From JANLQX01 sp031418775 (GTDB taxonomy: Bacteria > Actinomycetota > Acidimicrobiia > Acidimicrobiales > JANYDT01): DNA of 64,000 nucleotides. Below the pieces are notes generated by a model that saw nothing but the letters and a program-made list of their open reading frames with translations, ran no database searches and was not told the origin of the DNA. The position numbers were made by a program, and so were the translations under genes. Below are positions 40,480 through 49,251 of this stretch, one piece after another; position 1 is the stretch's first letter, and the number at the start of each line of letters is the position of its first letter. The stretch covers positions 1 through 64,000 of the forward strand of contig JANOJN010000170.1 of NCBI GenBank assembly GCA_031418775.1. Direction: 5' to 3'.

Positions 40480-41436
40480 ATGTCCCCGTCCGCCGTCCGT
40501 GACGTCATCATCATCGGTTCGGGCCCAGCCGGCCTGACCGCGGCGATCTACACCGCCCGCGCCAGCCTCAAGCCGCTCGTGATCGAAGGCGAGATCAGCT
40601 CGACCGGCGACCAGCCCGGCGGACAGCTCATGCTCACCACCGAGGTCGAGAACTTCCCCGGATTCGAGCACGGCATTCAGGGTCCCGATCTGATGATGAC
40701 CATGCGGGCGCAGGCCGCCCGCTTCGGGGCCGAGTTCCTGACGGCGAAGGTCACCTCGGTCAGCTTCGACGTCCGACCATTCGTCGTCCACGTCGGTGAA
40801 GACGTCTATGAGGCGAACAGTGTCATCGTGTCGACAGGGGCACGAGCCCTCATGCTGGGCGTCGAAGCCGAGACCCGGCTGCTCGGCCACGGTCTGTCGA
40901 CCTGCGCGACCTGCGACGGGTTCTTCTTCCGGGGCCAGGAGATCGCGGTCGTCGGCGGCGGCGATTCCGCCATGGAGGAGGCCATGTTCCTCACCAAGTT
41001 CGCCTCGAAGGTCACCGTCGTCCACCGGCGTGACTCACTCCGGGCATCCAAGATCATGGCCGAACGGGCCATGGCCAACCCGAAGATCGAGTTCGCGTGG
41101 AACAGCCAGGTCGTCGACCTCCTGGGCGACGCCAAGCTCGAAGCCGCCGTGCTCGTCGACACCAAGACCGGCGAGCAGCGGACCCTTCCCGTGACCGGAC
41201 TGTTCGTCGCCATCGGTCACGTCCCGAACACGGACCTGTTCAAGGGACAGCTGACGATGGATGACGCCGGCTACCTGCTTACCGAGGGGAAATCCTCGCG
41301 GACGAACATCGAAGGCGTGTCTGCGTGTGGAGACGTCCAGGACCACACCTACCGTCAGGCGATCACCGCCGCTGGATCGGGCTGTGCCGCGGCGATCGAC
41401 ACCGAGCGCTACTTGGAGAGCCTGCACGCCCTCTGA
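40480..41436 (+). CDS. trxB: Thioredoxin-disulfide reductase
   Basis: FAD- and NADPH-dependent reductase of thioredoxin. GSGPAG at residues 13-18 binds FAD, the redox-active pair is C142-A-T-C145, VVGGGDSAMEEA binds NADPH, and GVSACGDVQDHTYRQAITAAGSGC is the C-terminal FAD motif. Length (318) is standard. It is followed by trxA on the same strand after 186 bp and lies downstream of the ECF sigma system, which may control it. Confidence 0.96.
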   Translation: MSPSAVRDVIIIGSGPAGLTAAIYTARASLKPLVIEGEISSTGDQPGGQLMLTTEVENFPGFEHGIQGPDLMMTMRAQAARFGAEFLTAKVTSVSFDVRPFVVHVGEDVYEANSVIVSTGARALMLGVEAETRLLGHGLSTCATCDGFFFRGQEIAVVGGGDSAMEEAMFLTKFASKVTVVHRRDSLRASKIMAERAMANPKIEFAWNSQVVDLLGDAKLEAAVLVDTKTGEQRTLPVTGLFVAIGHVPNTDLFKGQLTMDDAGYLLTEGKSSRTNIEGVSACGDVQDHTYRQAITAAGSGCAAAIDTERYLESLHAL

Positions 41437-41622
41437 TCGATTCTGGAGCCTTTGCGGGCCCGGCCGAGCGCATTAGCCCGGTCGAACGGCCCGGGTCGGC
41501 TGTTCGTGGAATCAATTGCACGGCGCGGGCGTTGCCACGGATGTAGTCACCGAAGCTTCGCCGGCAACCGGCAGGATCGTCGAGCGGCTCAAGCACCCTT
41601 CAACCAAAGCGAGAACCCGACC

Positions 41623-41949
41623 ATGGCCGCTGGCATCGTCACCCTTTCCGATAGCACCTTTGACGAGACCATCGGCTCGTCTTCCACGCCTGTCCTCGTG
41701 GACTTCTGGGCGGAATGGTGCGGTCCGTGCAAGATGATCGCCCCAGTCCTGGAAGAAATTTCCAAGGAGCAAGAGGGTCGAGTGACCATCGCCAAGCTGA
41801 ACATCGACGAGAATCCTGAAGCGGCACAGCGTTACGGCGTCATGAGCATCCCTACGCTGCTGCTCTTCAAAGACGGCGAGCTCACCCATCGCACGGTCGG
41901 CGCGAAGGGCAAGATGCAGCTGATGAACGAGCTCGATCCCCACCTCTAA
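41623..41949 (+). CDS. trxA: Thioredoxin
   Basis: 108-residue disulfide reductant with the active site WCGPC (C33 and C36) and the cis-proline in SIPTLLLFKDG. ATG 41623 begins the fold directly; earlier in-frame starts would add a non-conserved stretch. The 186-bp spacer after trxB may hold its own promoter. It converges with parB across 95 bp containing two hairpins. Confidence 0.96.
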   Translation: MAAGIVTLSDSTFDETIGSSSTPVLVDFWAEWCGPCKMIAPVLEEISKEQEGRVTIAKLNIDENPEAAQRYGVMSIPTLLLFKDGELTHRTVGAKGKMQLMNELDPHL

Positions 41950-41955
41950 GCTCCC

Positions 41956-42021
41956 GTTCGCACCGGCCGAGCGAACACCACAACCAACTCTCGGCGTCTC
42001 GGGCATCACGGCAAATGCCCG
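41956..42021. terminator. Two hairpins between convergent trxA and parB
   Basis: GTTCGC (41956-41961) pairs with GCGAAC (41971-41976), and CGGGCAT (42000-42006) with ATGCCCG (42015-42021). They lie between the 3' ends of trxA and parB, so one may serve each direction. Neither has a clear T-tract. Confidence 0.6.
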
Positions 42022-42044
42022 GGCCGTTGCTGGCGGTGACCGCG

Positions 42045-42977
42045 TTACTCGCTGGCCGGCGTCGCTGGAGTCGCAATCAAACGAGAGATCCGCTCGAGGT
42101 CGGCGAGGTCGGCAAACTCGATCGTCATCCGGCCCTTGCGGCCCTCTGACAACTCGATCCCGACACGGGTGGCCAGCAGATCAGCCAGGACCGACTCCAG
42201 TTCGAGCAGGCTGGCGGGCTTGGCACGAGCCTCCTTCGCCATCGACGCTCCGGCGGGTCGCTTCCCGGTACCGCTCGAGCGACTGCCTTCGCGAAGGCGC
42301 ACCGCCTCTTCGACCGCGCGTACGCTCAGTCCTTCGGCAACGACTCGTCGAGCCTGCATCTCCTGAAAGGCTTTGTCCGAGGTCCCCAACAGGGCCCGGG
42401 CGTGCCCGGCAGAGATCTGTGCGTCCATGATGAGCCGCTGGATCGATGGTGTCAGATTCAGTAGGCGCAGCGTGTTGGTCACCGCCGCACGGCTACGACC
42501 CACCCGTCGGGCGACGTCATCATGGGTGAGGGAGAAGTCGTCGATGAGCTGCTGATACGCCGCCGCTTCCTCGATCGCATTGAGATCCACGCGGTGCAGG
42601 TTCTCCACCAGTGCCTGCTCGAGCGCCTGCGTGTCTTCGGTCGCCCTGATCACCGCGGGAATCACGGTCAGCCCAGCGCGCTGCGAAGCTCGCCACCGCC
42701 GCTCTCCGGCGATGAGTTCGTACTGTCCATCGCTCGCCGGCCGAACAAGAATCGGCTGGAGAACGCCAAGTTGTCTGATCGAGGCCGTCAGCGAATCCAG
42801 CTCGTCGTCAGCGAACGCCTGACGGGGCTGGAACGCATTGGGCCGGATCGCCGTGATGGGCAGTTCGCGAAACAGCGCCGAGCCGGCGACGTCCTCGCCT
42901 TCTCCTCCGGTCGTGCTCGTACCGGAGGGGGGGATGAGCGCCCCGAGACCTCTACCGAGTCCGCTTTGTCGCGCCAC
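42045..42977 (-). CDS. parB: Chromosome partitioning protein ParB
   Basis: CTP-dependent DNA clamp that loads at parS. The 310 residues show RGLGALI at the N-terminus, the CTPase/nuclease-like domain (QPRQAFADDELDSL, ELIAGERRWRASQRAG, ALVENLHRVDLNAIEEA), the HTH (LTHDDVARRVGRSRAAVTNTLRLLNL, SAGHARALL) and a C-terminal dimer region. The GTG start at 42977 follows AAGGAG with 8-base spacing. It overlaps the parA 3' end by 26 bp. Confidence 0.95.
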   Translation of the reverse strand: MARQSGLGRGLGALIPPSGTSTTGGEGEDVAGSALFRELPITAIRPNAFQPRQAFADDELDSLTASIRQLGVLQPILVRPASDGQYELIAGERRWRASQRAGLTVIPAVIRATEDTQALEQALVENLHRVDLNAIEEAAAYQQLIDDFSLTHDDVARRVGRSRAAVTNTLRLLNLTPSIQRLIMDAQISAGHARALLGTSDKAFQEMQARRVVAEGLSVRAVEEAVRLREGSRSSGTGKRPAGASMAKEARAKPASLLELESVLADLLATRVGIELSEGRKGRMTIEFADLADLERISRLIATPATPASE

Positions 42978-43776
42978 CGCTGATCTCCTTTGCTAGTCCT
43001 CGATACGCGATCGCCCCACGCGACCCTGGATCGAAGGTGGTGATTGGTTGACCGAACGACGGAGCCTCCGAGAGGCGCACGCTCCGGGGCACGATGTGGC
43101 GGCACACCCGTTCGCCGAAGTGCGCCTTGACCTCCTTGATGACCTGATCCGCCAGCTTGGTCCGGGCGTCGTACATCGTGAGGATGATGGCGCTGATGTC
43201 CAACGTCGGGTTGAGATTGGCCTGGACGAGATTGACGTTGCGCAGCAACTGGCCGAGCCCCTCTAGCGCGAAGTACTCGCATTGGATGGGAACGATGACC
43301 TCGGTCGCCGCAGCTAACGCATTCACCGTCAGCAATCCCAGACTCGGTGGACAATCAATGAAGACGAAGTCGAAGTCCTCGACGACTCGATCGATTGCCC
43401 GCTTGAGACGAAGCTCCCGGCTGAAGGCGGGAACGAGTTCGATCTCGGCGCCGGCCAAGTCGATCGTGGTGGGGACAACAAAAAGATTCTTCGTCGCCGT
43501 CGCCTCAACCGCGTCCTCCATCGGCGTGTCGCGAAGGAGGACGTCGTACACCGATGAGGCCAGCGTCCGAGCATTGATGCCCAGTGCAGTGGTGGCGTTA
43601 CCTTGCGGGTCAAGGTCGACGACCAGAACTCGATACTCGAGTTCGGCCAGGGATGCCGCGAGATTCACCGCCGTGGTGGTCTTGCCCACACCACCCTTCT
43701 GATTTGCAAGCGCCGCTACCCGGGGGAACGGGCGGGCGAACGAATGGGGAGAAGCAGGTGCCGGGGAGGCGGGCAT
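42952..43776 (-). CDS. parA: Chromosome partitioning ATPase ParA
   Basis: Walker-type ATPase that moves ParB-bound origins. KGGVGKTT at about residues 27-34 is the deviant Walker A; VLVVDLDPQGNATTALG and FVFIDCPPSLGLLTVNAL supply the other motifs. ATG 43776 gives 274 residues; the longer frame upstream consists of spacer containing two parS sites, so it is not coding. The gene order parB-parA-rsmG-jag-yidC-yidD-rnpA-rpmH is the standard origin-proximal block. Confidence 0.95.
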   Translation of the reverse strand: MPASPAPASPHSFARPFPRVAALANQKGGVGKTTTAVNLAASLAELEYRVLVVDLDPQGNATTALGINARTLASSVYDVLLRDTPMEDAVEATATKNLFVVPTTIDLAGAEIELVPAFSRELRLKRAIDRVVEDFDFVFIDCPPSLGLLTVNALAAATEVIVPIQCEYFALEGLGQLLRNVNLVQANLNPTLDISAIILTMYDARTKLADQVIKEVKAHFGERVCRHIVPRSVRLSEAPSFGQPITTFDPGSRGAIAYRGLAKEISGGATKRTR

Positions 43777-43822
43777 GCGATGACCTCGGGGAGTCGGTCG
43801 GTCGGTGTGGCCGATAGTGCGG

Positions 43823-43836
43823 GTTTCACGTGAAAC
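43823..43836. promoter_or_regulatory. parS: parS site, perfect core
   Basis: GTTTCACGTGAAAC matches the conserved 14-bp core of bacterial parS, where ParB loads. It lies 47 bp upstream of the parA start, so ParB binding could also affect parA transcription. Confidence 0.92.
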
Positions 43837-43997
43837 GCCGTCGTCTCCATCGTCGCCGTTCCGCAGCACGAGGTCAAGGACCCTCGGGGTGTGCAGGTTG
43901 TCCGGCGTCGGGCCGCTGCTGCGAGTCGAACGCGAAGCAGTATTGACGTCACTCCGCTTCGTGCGCCGAAGGTTCGACGTGGTGCCGAGAGCGGACC

Positions 43998-44011
43998 GTT
44001 CCACGTGAAAC
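43998..44011. promoter_or_regulatory. parS: parS site, one-base variant
   Basis: GTTCCACGTGAAAC differs from the perfect core by one base. It is 175 bp from the first site, in the spacer between rsmG and parA, about 3.8 kb from dnaA. Confidence 0.85.
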
Positions 44012-44045
44012 ACCGACCGACAACTCGGCTACGCCCGGAGTCTCA

Positions 44046-44738
44046 TCAGAACAGCGGAGACTTCCCCGGAACGCCGACCGCACGCGGGTACTTCGGAGGA
44101 CAGGTGCGCTCTTGCACAGCCACGAAGAAGCGGAACGTGTGTGGCGCAACGATGACCCGGGCCATGCCGAGTTCGGCCAGACCTCGATCCGACCAGCGAT
44201 CGGGCCCTTCCGGCGGTTCCGAAACAACGAGCAGACCGCCCGGTCGGAGGAAACCGGCCGCACACTCCGCCGTGACGGCCGGGGCTGCGAACCCGCGGGC
44301 GACGACGAGGTCACACACACCACGGAGATCAGGGCGTCGAGCGACCAGTTCGGCGCGATCCAACACCACTTCGCACCTGTCCGCCCAACCCAACTGGACC
44401 AGCACATCGAGCAAGGTGCCCATGCGGCGCCGGTGACTGTCGACAAACAGCCATTGTGAATCCGGCCATCGATCAGCAAGAACGAGCCCTGGGATCCCGC
44501 CACCCGTTCCGAGGTCAACGACGCGTCGGCGTCCGTGCAACGCGCCGTCGGTCGGCCCACCGACGAGTGACGCCGCCGACTCAACCGCGTCGCCGAATCC
44601 GTGGCTGTGGTCGAGATGGGTCTGGAGCGGACCCGGGCCCAGATAGCCGAATGCCCTCGCCTGGGCGAGGGCATCGAGAACGCCTGGTGACGCGCCGGAC
44701 AGGCGCTCTTGTTCAGGCAAATCGGCAGGAGTGCTCAC
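44046..44738 (-). CDS. rsmG: 16S rRNA (guanine527-N7)-methyltransferase
   Basis: Methylates G527 in the 530 loop of 16S rRNA with S-adenosylmethionine; loss gives low-level streptomycin resistance. RRVVDLGTGGGIPGLVLADRWP is the cofactor motif and FVDSHRRRMGTLLDVLVQLGW, DLVVARGFA follow. The N-terminal SPGVLDALAQARAFGYLGPGP is typical of actinobacterial copies. At 230 residues the length is normal. Its 5' end overlaps the jag stop by 4 bp. Confidence 0.93.
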   Translation of the reverse strand: MSTPADLPEQERLSGASPGVLDALAQARAFGYLGPGPLQTHLDHSHGFGDAVESAASLVGGPTDGALHGRRRVVDLGTGGGIPGLVLADRWPDSQWLFVDSHRRRMGTLLDVLVQLGWADRCEVVLDRAELVARRPDLRGVCDLVVARGFAAPAVTAECAAGFLRPGGLLVVSEPPEGPDRWSDRGLAELGMARVIVAPHTFRFFVAVQERTCPPKYPRAVGVPGKSPLF

Positions 44739-45523
44739 GCCGGGGCGAGCACGACCCGCCGGAAGGGATCCTCACCTTCGGAGTGGCTGTCCACGCCGTC
44801 GATCGTCCCGGCCGTGTCGTGGACGACCTTGCGATCCATCGCACTCATCGGCTCGAGCACTCGTCGCTCCCCGGAGGACTGCACTTCAGCGGCGACCTTG
44901 TGGGTGAATGTCTCGAGCGCGACACGACGACGTTCTCGATAGCTCGCCACATCGAGGAGCACGCGCACGTTCGTCTCACCGACCTGGTGGAAGATCACGG
45001 TTCGGAGCAACTCCTGTGCGGCCTGCAGCGTCTGCGCCTTCGGTCCGATGAGCACCCCGAGCCCGGAGGGGTCCCCGGCGATGCGGAACTCGAGGTACGG
45101 GCCCTGCACGCCCGTCGTCACCTCTGCCTCGACACCGAAGGCGTCAAGGAGACCTTCGAGGAACGTGATGCCGGCGGCACTCACGGCATCGAGTTCCTCC
45201 TTACTCGACTCACTCGGAGCCGGTCGGGGGGCGCGTGTCCGAGGTGCACGAGGTTCGCGAGGTTCGCGATCGGCTGGTTCCGCCGCGGCCGGGCGGGCGG
45301 CACGGCTTCGCGGACGCGCTGTCCGCTCTTCGTTCCTGGGTCTTGCTGAGGCGGGGCGAACCCGGGCGCGAACCCGGGCCTCACCGCGAACTCGACCAAA
45401 CAGCCCGGCCTTCGCCTCTTCCAGCACCTCGACGTCAGCGTCATCCTCGGCAACGCCGAGCTGTTCCAGCGCCATGGCGGTTGCCTCCTCGACGGTCTTC
45501 CCTGTGACTTCGACCCACTCCAT
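44735..45523 (-). CDS. jag: KH/R3H RNA-binding protein Jag (KhpB)
   Basis: RNA-binding regulator acting with KhpA in cell division and elongation control. N-terminal Jag_N domain (MEWVEVTGKTVEEATAMALEQLG, VEVLEEAKAGLFGRV), a long Arg/Pro/Ala/Glu-rich linker (about 55-105), a KH domain (FRIAGDPSGLGVLIGPKAQTLQAAQELL) and R3H (RERRRVALE, SAMDRKVVHD). ATG 45523 is preferred over ATG 45529, 6 bp earlier. It lies immediately downstream of yidC. Confidence 0.92.
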   Translation of the reverse strand: MEWVEVTGKTVEEATAMALEQLGVAEDDADVEVLEEAKAGLFGRVRGEARVRARVRPASARPRNEERTARPRSRAARPAAAEPADREPREPRAPRTRAPRPAPSESSKEELDAVSAAGITFLEGLLDAFGVEAEVTTGVQGPYLEFRIAGDPSGLGVLIGPKAQTLQAAQELLRTVIFHQVGETNVRVLLDVASYRERRRVALETFTHKVAAEVQSSGERRVLEPMSAMDRKVVHDTAGTIDGVDSHSEGEDPFRRVVLAPA

Positions 45524-45525
45524 GA

Positions 45526-46557
45526 TCAACGACCCTTCTTCTTGCTAGTCGGCGCCTTGGAGGCGCCTTTCGAGTTGGCTTTTGCCGACTTGGTCGGCAG
45601 CACCGGTGACGTCGGCGACGGCTTCGTCGACGGACGCGTATTCGGCGAGGTGTTCTTTGCGGTTCCGACCGAGGGTCCGCCCTTGGCTTCGATGCTCTTC
45701 GCTTCGATGCTCTTCGCTTCGACCGCCGCAGCGAGCTTGCCGGCCGCGGAACGCGGGCCGGCCGGCCCACCACGTTTGGGTTTGACAAAGGGTGCCGGTG
45801 CGCCGCCCTCCGGCAGTGGCTTCGGATTGGTCTTGTTCAGTACTTCCTGCTGGACGAGCGTCCAGATGTTCGACGCCAGCCAGTAGACGACGAGGCCCGT
45901 TTGGGCCTGAAAGCAGAAGAGGGCAAAGCCGACCGGCAGGATCTTCATGATCTGCTGCATCTGTGCGGCTTGTGCGGTTGTCGCGGGGTTCAGTTTGTTG
46001 GCGCGAATCTGCTGTGCGAACCCGGTCGCGGCGATGCCGAGCACCATCAGAAGGTACGGAAGGCGGGTGCCGAAACCACCAGAGACGCTCGATGCCGATT
46101 CCGCCAGATTAAGGCCGAAGGACTTCAGTTTGCCGCCACCTTCGATGATGGCCCGATACATCTCGGTGTTCTTGGCCAGATGGCGCGGCGTCGGCACCTG
46201 CACCTGCAACCACGAGAGACTGCCGGTGTTGGTCAGACCACGAATGACCTGGTAGAGACCGAAGAACACGGGAAACTGGAGCAGCAGGGGCAGGCATCCC
46301 GCCGCTGGGTTGATCTTCTCTCGCCGGTACAGATCCATCATCTCGGCGTTGAGCTTCTGCTTGTCCGAACCGTACTCGGCCTGCAGTTTCTTCACCTCGG
46401 GCTGCAAGCGGGCCATGCCCTGCATCGACCGGGTCTGCTTCAGAGTGAGGGGAAACAGCAGCAGCCTGACCACCACCGTGAGAAGGATGATCGCCATCCC
46501 GTACGAATTGGTTATCTGGTAAAAAAAGGCAAGGACGGATCCCAGTGCGTCGATCAC
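45526..46557 (-). CDS. yidC: Membrane protein insertase YidC
   Basis: Inserts membrane proteins alone or with SecYEG. The 343 residues include the conserved helices: GMAIILLTVVVRLLLFPLTLKQTRSM, the cytoplasmic hairpin QPEVKKLQAEYGSDKQKLN, NPAAGCLPLLLQFPVFFGLYQVI and the QTGLVVYWLASNIWTLVQQ helix. The hydrophilic-groove arginine is in VVVRLLLFP. A Lys/Ser/Pro/Ala-rich cytoplasmic tail of about 95 residues includes the direct repeat EAKSIEAKSIEAK. It overlaps the yidD stop by 4 bp. Confidence 0.95.
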   Translation of the reverse strand: MIDALGSVLAFFYQITNSYGMAIILLTVVVRLLLFPLTLKQTRSMQGMARLQPEVKKLQAEYGSDKQKLNAEMMDLYRREKINPAAGCLPLLLQFPVFFGLYQVIRGLTNTGSLSWLQVQVPTPRHLAKNTEMYRAIIEGGGKLKSFGLNLAESASSVSGGFGTRLPYLLMVLGIAATGFAQQIRANKLNPATTAQAAQMQQIMKILPVGFALFCFQAQTGLVVYWLASNIWTLVQQEVLNKTNPKPLPEGGAPAPFVKPKRGGPAGPRSAAGKLAAAVEAKSIEAKSIEAKGGPSVGTAKNTSPNTRPSTKPSPTSPVLPTKSAKANSKGASKAPTSKKKGR

Positions 46558-46937
46558 GACGCCCTCCTCGGATGGTTGGTGGTGCCGGCAAACTGGCTGG
46601 CTGAGCGCGTCGGGCGACGCGGAGAACGATCCGTCGACCGCCGTCTCGGCTGGTCACACCGGTGGTCAGACCGGTGGTCAGAACATGACGCCGCCGATTC
46701 CAGTACCGGATCAAACCCCGAACCGCCGCCCGGTCGGCAACGGCCTATCCGGCGAATCGTCATCCAGGAGCCGCGCCACGCACCGTGGATCTCCAGCGCA
46801 TCGACGGCGTAGGCCGAGCACGTGGGCAGGTAACGGCACGGCGACGGCCGTCCGGCGAAGAGCTTCCGATAGCCGCGAACAGCCAGCAGGAGGGCACGGG
46901 TCGGCCAGGACACCGGCTTCGGCGCGCGCGGGATCAT
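46554..46937 (-). CDS. yidD: Membrane protein insertion efficiency factor YidD
   Basis: 127-residue amphipathic protein found between rnpA and yidC. ALLLAVRGYRKLFAGRPSPCRYLPTCSAYAVDALEIHG and IRRIGRCRPGG are the family motifs with the three conserved cysteines. The C-terminal half, rich in Ser, Arg and Asp, is longer than the usual 70-90-residue form and low in complexity. ATG 46937 overlaps the rnpA stop as ATGA, and its stop overlaps the yidC start in the same way. Confidence 0.9.
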   Translation of the reverse strand: MIPRAPKPVSWPTRALLLAVRGYRKLFAGRPSPCRYLPTCSAYAVDALEIHGAWRGSWMTIRRIGRCRPGGGSGFDPVLESAASCSDHRSDHRCDQPRRRSTDRSPRRPTRSASQFAGTTNHPRRAS

Positions 46938-47344
46938 GGCGTGCCACCAGCGGCGATGCTCTGACGAGCGATCCGACGGGTGACGTCGGCGACTGCCGAC
47001 GTGAGTTCGGACCAGGTGCACGCTTCGGCAGGTGCCACAACGCGAACGAGTACGTCACCCGACGGGATCGCTGCGGCGTGCGCGGCAAAGGCATCTCGAA
47101 GTCGACGCCGAACGGTATTGCGCTGCACGGCGTTACCGGCGGACGTCGGAATGGCATAGGCAACGCAGACGCCAGCGTCGTCGGAACCGGCCGACCGCGG
47201 GGACCAGGTCACGTTGAGCGGGCCAGAGCGGGCGCGAACACGCGACCGCGCGAGGGAGCGGAAGCGGCCCGGGCCATGCACGCGGCCCAGCCGGCGCAGT
47301 GGCGCTGACGGGGCTGGGGCGGGGTCGGTGTGAGCGCCAGACAA
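46934..47344 (-). CDS. rnpA: Ribonuclease P protein component
   Basis: Protein subunit of RNase P, which trims the 5' end of tRNAs. GRFRSLARSRVRARSGPLNVTW, CVAYAIPTSAGNAVQRNTVRRRLRDA (the RNR region) and VLVRVVAPAEACTWSELTSAV define the family. The TTG start at 47344 is supported by AGGAG 7 bases upstream, giving 136 residues with a 15-residue Ala/Pro-rich leader; GTG further in (near 47290) is an alternative. It follows rpmH by 31 bp. Confidence 0.88.
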   Translation of the reverse strand: MSGAHTDPAPAPSAPLRRLGRVHGPGRFRSLARSRVRARSGPLNVTWSPRSAGSDDAGVCVAYAIPTSAGNAVQRNTVRRRLRDAFAAHAAAIPSGDVLVRVVAPAEACTWSELTSAVADVTRRIARQSIAAGGTP

Positions 47345-47375
47345 GGTCCGGCTCCTCCGAAGAACGGGTGTCGGA

Positions 47376-47510
47376 TCAGGCCGACAGCTTGGAGCGACCC
47401 TTGGCCCGACGGGCCTTGAGGATCGCCCGGCCGCCGGCGGTGGCCATACGAGCACGGAATCCGTGCTTCTTGGAACGGCGACGGTTGTTTGGTTGGAATG
47501 TGCGCTTCAC
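47376..47510 (-). CDS. rpmH: 50S ribosomal protein L34
   Basis: 44-residue basic ribosomal protein. KRTFQPNNRRRSKKHGFRAR followed by MATAGGRAILKARRAKGRSKLSA is the universal L34 sequence. The start is GTG 47510, because the conserved protein begins there; the longer frame is upstream leader. It heads the rpmH-rnpA-yidD-yidC-jag-rsmG-parA-parB block and is divergent from dnaA. Confidence 0.97.
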   Translation of the reverse strand: MKRTFQPNNRRRSKKHGFRARMATAGGRAILKARRAKGRSKLSA

Positions 47511-47820
47511 GACGAGAACCTTCCGGTCGCCGCACCGGAGGCGGCAATTGAACCTTTCCAGGATAGGGGCTACGGAACCCCCTCCCGGACACACCGACCC
47601 CGTCCGGGAAAAACCGGTCCCTCGACGGGCCATTCGCGCCCGCTGCAGCTCGGCCGGGGCGGGCGCGCCGGACTTTCGCTGCTGCTAGCGTCTCATGCCC
47701 TTTCCCCGGCGCAGAGCTTCCCCGTTTGGCCGGTTTGCTCCTGCATCAGGGTCATACGTACACCTAGTTTCCACACCTGTGGATAACGTTGTGGAGTAAC
47801 CGAGGACAACGTAGGAAACC
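47511..47820. promoter_or_regulatory. rpmH-dnaA divergent spacer with DnaA boxes
   Basis: This 310-bp spacer holds the promoters of the rpmH operon and dnaA. A perfect DnaA box in reverse (TGTGGATAA, 47778-47786) and a weaker TTGTGGAG (47789-47796) lie 25-43 bp before dnaA, suited to DnaA autoregulation. AGGAAACC directly precedes the ATG. No gene is seen. Confidence 0.75.
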
Positions 47821-49251
47821 ATGGCTGATGAGGCTGCATATCCCTGGGAGGTAGTGAGTGACCGGCTCCGCCGGGCGCTCGGCGATGCCGCATGGGGTGC
47901 CTATTTCAGCGATGCGCGGGTCCTCGTCTTTGATGATCACCGGATGGTCCTTGCGGTCGGTCACGCCTTCGTGAAGGATCGGATCGAGCAGCGGTATCTC
48001 GAGGCCCTTCGTGAGGCTGTCAACGCCGTCACCGAGACCTCCACCATCGTGTCGATCGAGGTGATGGCGAGGTCGGAGCAGACTCAACCGACTTCCTACA
48101 CTGCCGACGACATCTTCCGGGCCAACGACCGGGCGGTCGTCGAACCTCCGCCACCCGAAGGCACGAAGGTCGCTGCCGCGCCGGGGGCTGAAGGCGGGCG
48201 TGATCACGGCACCATGCTCAACCCGCGCTACACCTTCGCCGACTTCGTCCAGGGCACCAACAACCGGTTCGCCTGCAACGCCGCCATGGCCGTGGCGGAA
48301 AAGCCAGCGCGGTCCTACAACCCGCTGTTCATCTACGGCGATTCAGGCCTCGGCAAGACCCATCTCCTCCAGGCCATCGGCCATTACGTCCGGGAGATGT
48401 ATCCACAGAGCCGAGTGCGCTACGTGTCGTCGGAAACCTTTGTGACCGAGTTCGTCGATGCCATCCGCACCAACACCACGAACTCGTTCAAGCGCCGGTA
48501 CCGCGACGACTGCGACGTGCTCCTCGTCGACGACATCCAGTTCATGGAAGGCAAGGAAGGCACCCAGGAGGAGTTCTTCCACACCTTCAACTTCCTGCAC
48601 CAATCCGGGCGCCAGATCGTGCTCTCGAGCGATCGACCCCCGAAATCGCTGGCCACGCTGGAAGACCGGTTGCGTAGCCGGTTCGAATGGGGGCTCACCA
48701 CCGACGTGACGCCGCCCGACCTGGAGACGCGTCTCGCCATCGTGCGCAAGAAGGCCGAACGCGAACGCATGACGGTGCCGATCGACGTGCTCACGTTCAT
48801 CGCCACCCACATCACCGACAACATCCGCGAGCTCGAGGGTGCCCTCAACCGGGTGTGCGCCTATGCCGGGCTCAATCGGGAACCCCTTACCCTGGCCTTG
48901 GCTGAGCAGGTGCTCTCCGACCTCCTCACCGGGAACGAACCCCGTCCCGTGACCGCCAAGGCCATCCTCGACGCCACGGCCGAGATGTTCGGCTTCGCCA
49001 TCGCCGACCTGATCGGCCAGTCGCGGCGTCGCCCACTGGTGACGGCGCGCCAAGTGGGCATGTACGTCTTTCGTGAGCTCACGGACTTCAGCTACCCGAT
49101 GATCGGGCGTGAATTCGGCGGCCGTGATCACACCACCGTCATCCACGCCGTGGAGAAGATCACCGAGCAGATGAAGGAACGCCGGGCGATCTTCGATCAG
49201 GTGAACGAACTGATCCGGGTCATCAAGTCGGGCGCACAACATCGTGGCTGA
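47821..49251 (+). CDS. dnaA: Chromosomal replication initiator DnaA
   Basis: AAA+ initiator that binds DnaA boxes and opens oriC. The 476 residues have the N-terminal helicase-loading domain (PWEVVSDRLRRALGDAAWGAYF), a variable linker (about 85-133), the AAA+ domain with Walker A GDSGLGKT (173-180) and LLVDDIQF, and the DNA-binding domain ending in GREFGGRDHTTVIHAVEKI, the DnaA signature. All elements are intact. Confidence 0.98.
   Translation: MADEAAYPWEVVSDRLRRALGDAAWGAYFSDARVLVFDDHRMVLAVGHAFVKDRIEQRYLEALREAVNAVTETSTIVSIEVMARSEQTQPTSYTADDIFRANDRAVVEPPPPEGTKVAAAPGAEGGRDHGTMLNPRYTFADFVQGTNNRFACNAAMAVAEKPARSYNPLFIYGDSGLGKTHLLQAIGHYVREMYPQSRVRYVSSETFVTEFVDAIRTNTTNSFKRRYRDDCDVLLVDDIQFMEGKEGTQEEFFHTFNFLHQSGRQIVLSSDRPPKSLATLEDRLRSRFEWGLTTDVTPPDLETRLAIVRKKAERERMTVPIDVLTFIATHITDNIRELEGALNRVCAYAGLNREPLTLALAEQVLSDLLTGNEPRPVTAKAILDATAEMFGFAIADLIGQSRRRPLVTARQVGMYVFRELTDFSYPMIGREFGGRDHTTVIHAVEKITEQMKERRAIFDQVNELIRVIKSGAQHRG

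Noticed and set aside
42952..44013. Longer ParA with 79 extra N-terminal residues
   Set aside because: The extension has no similarity to ParA and includes both parS sites, so it is spacer DNA.
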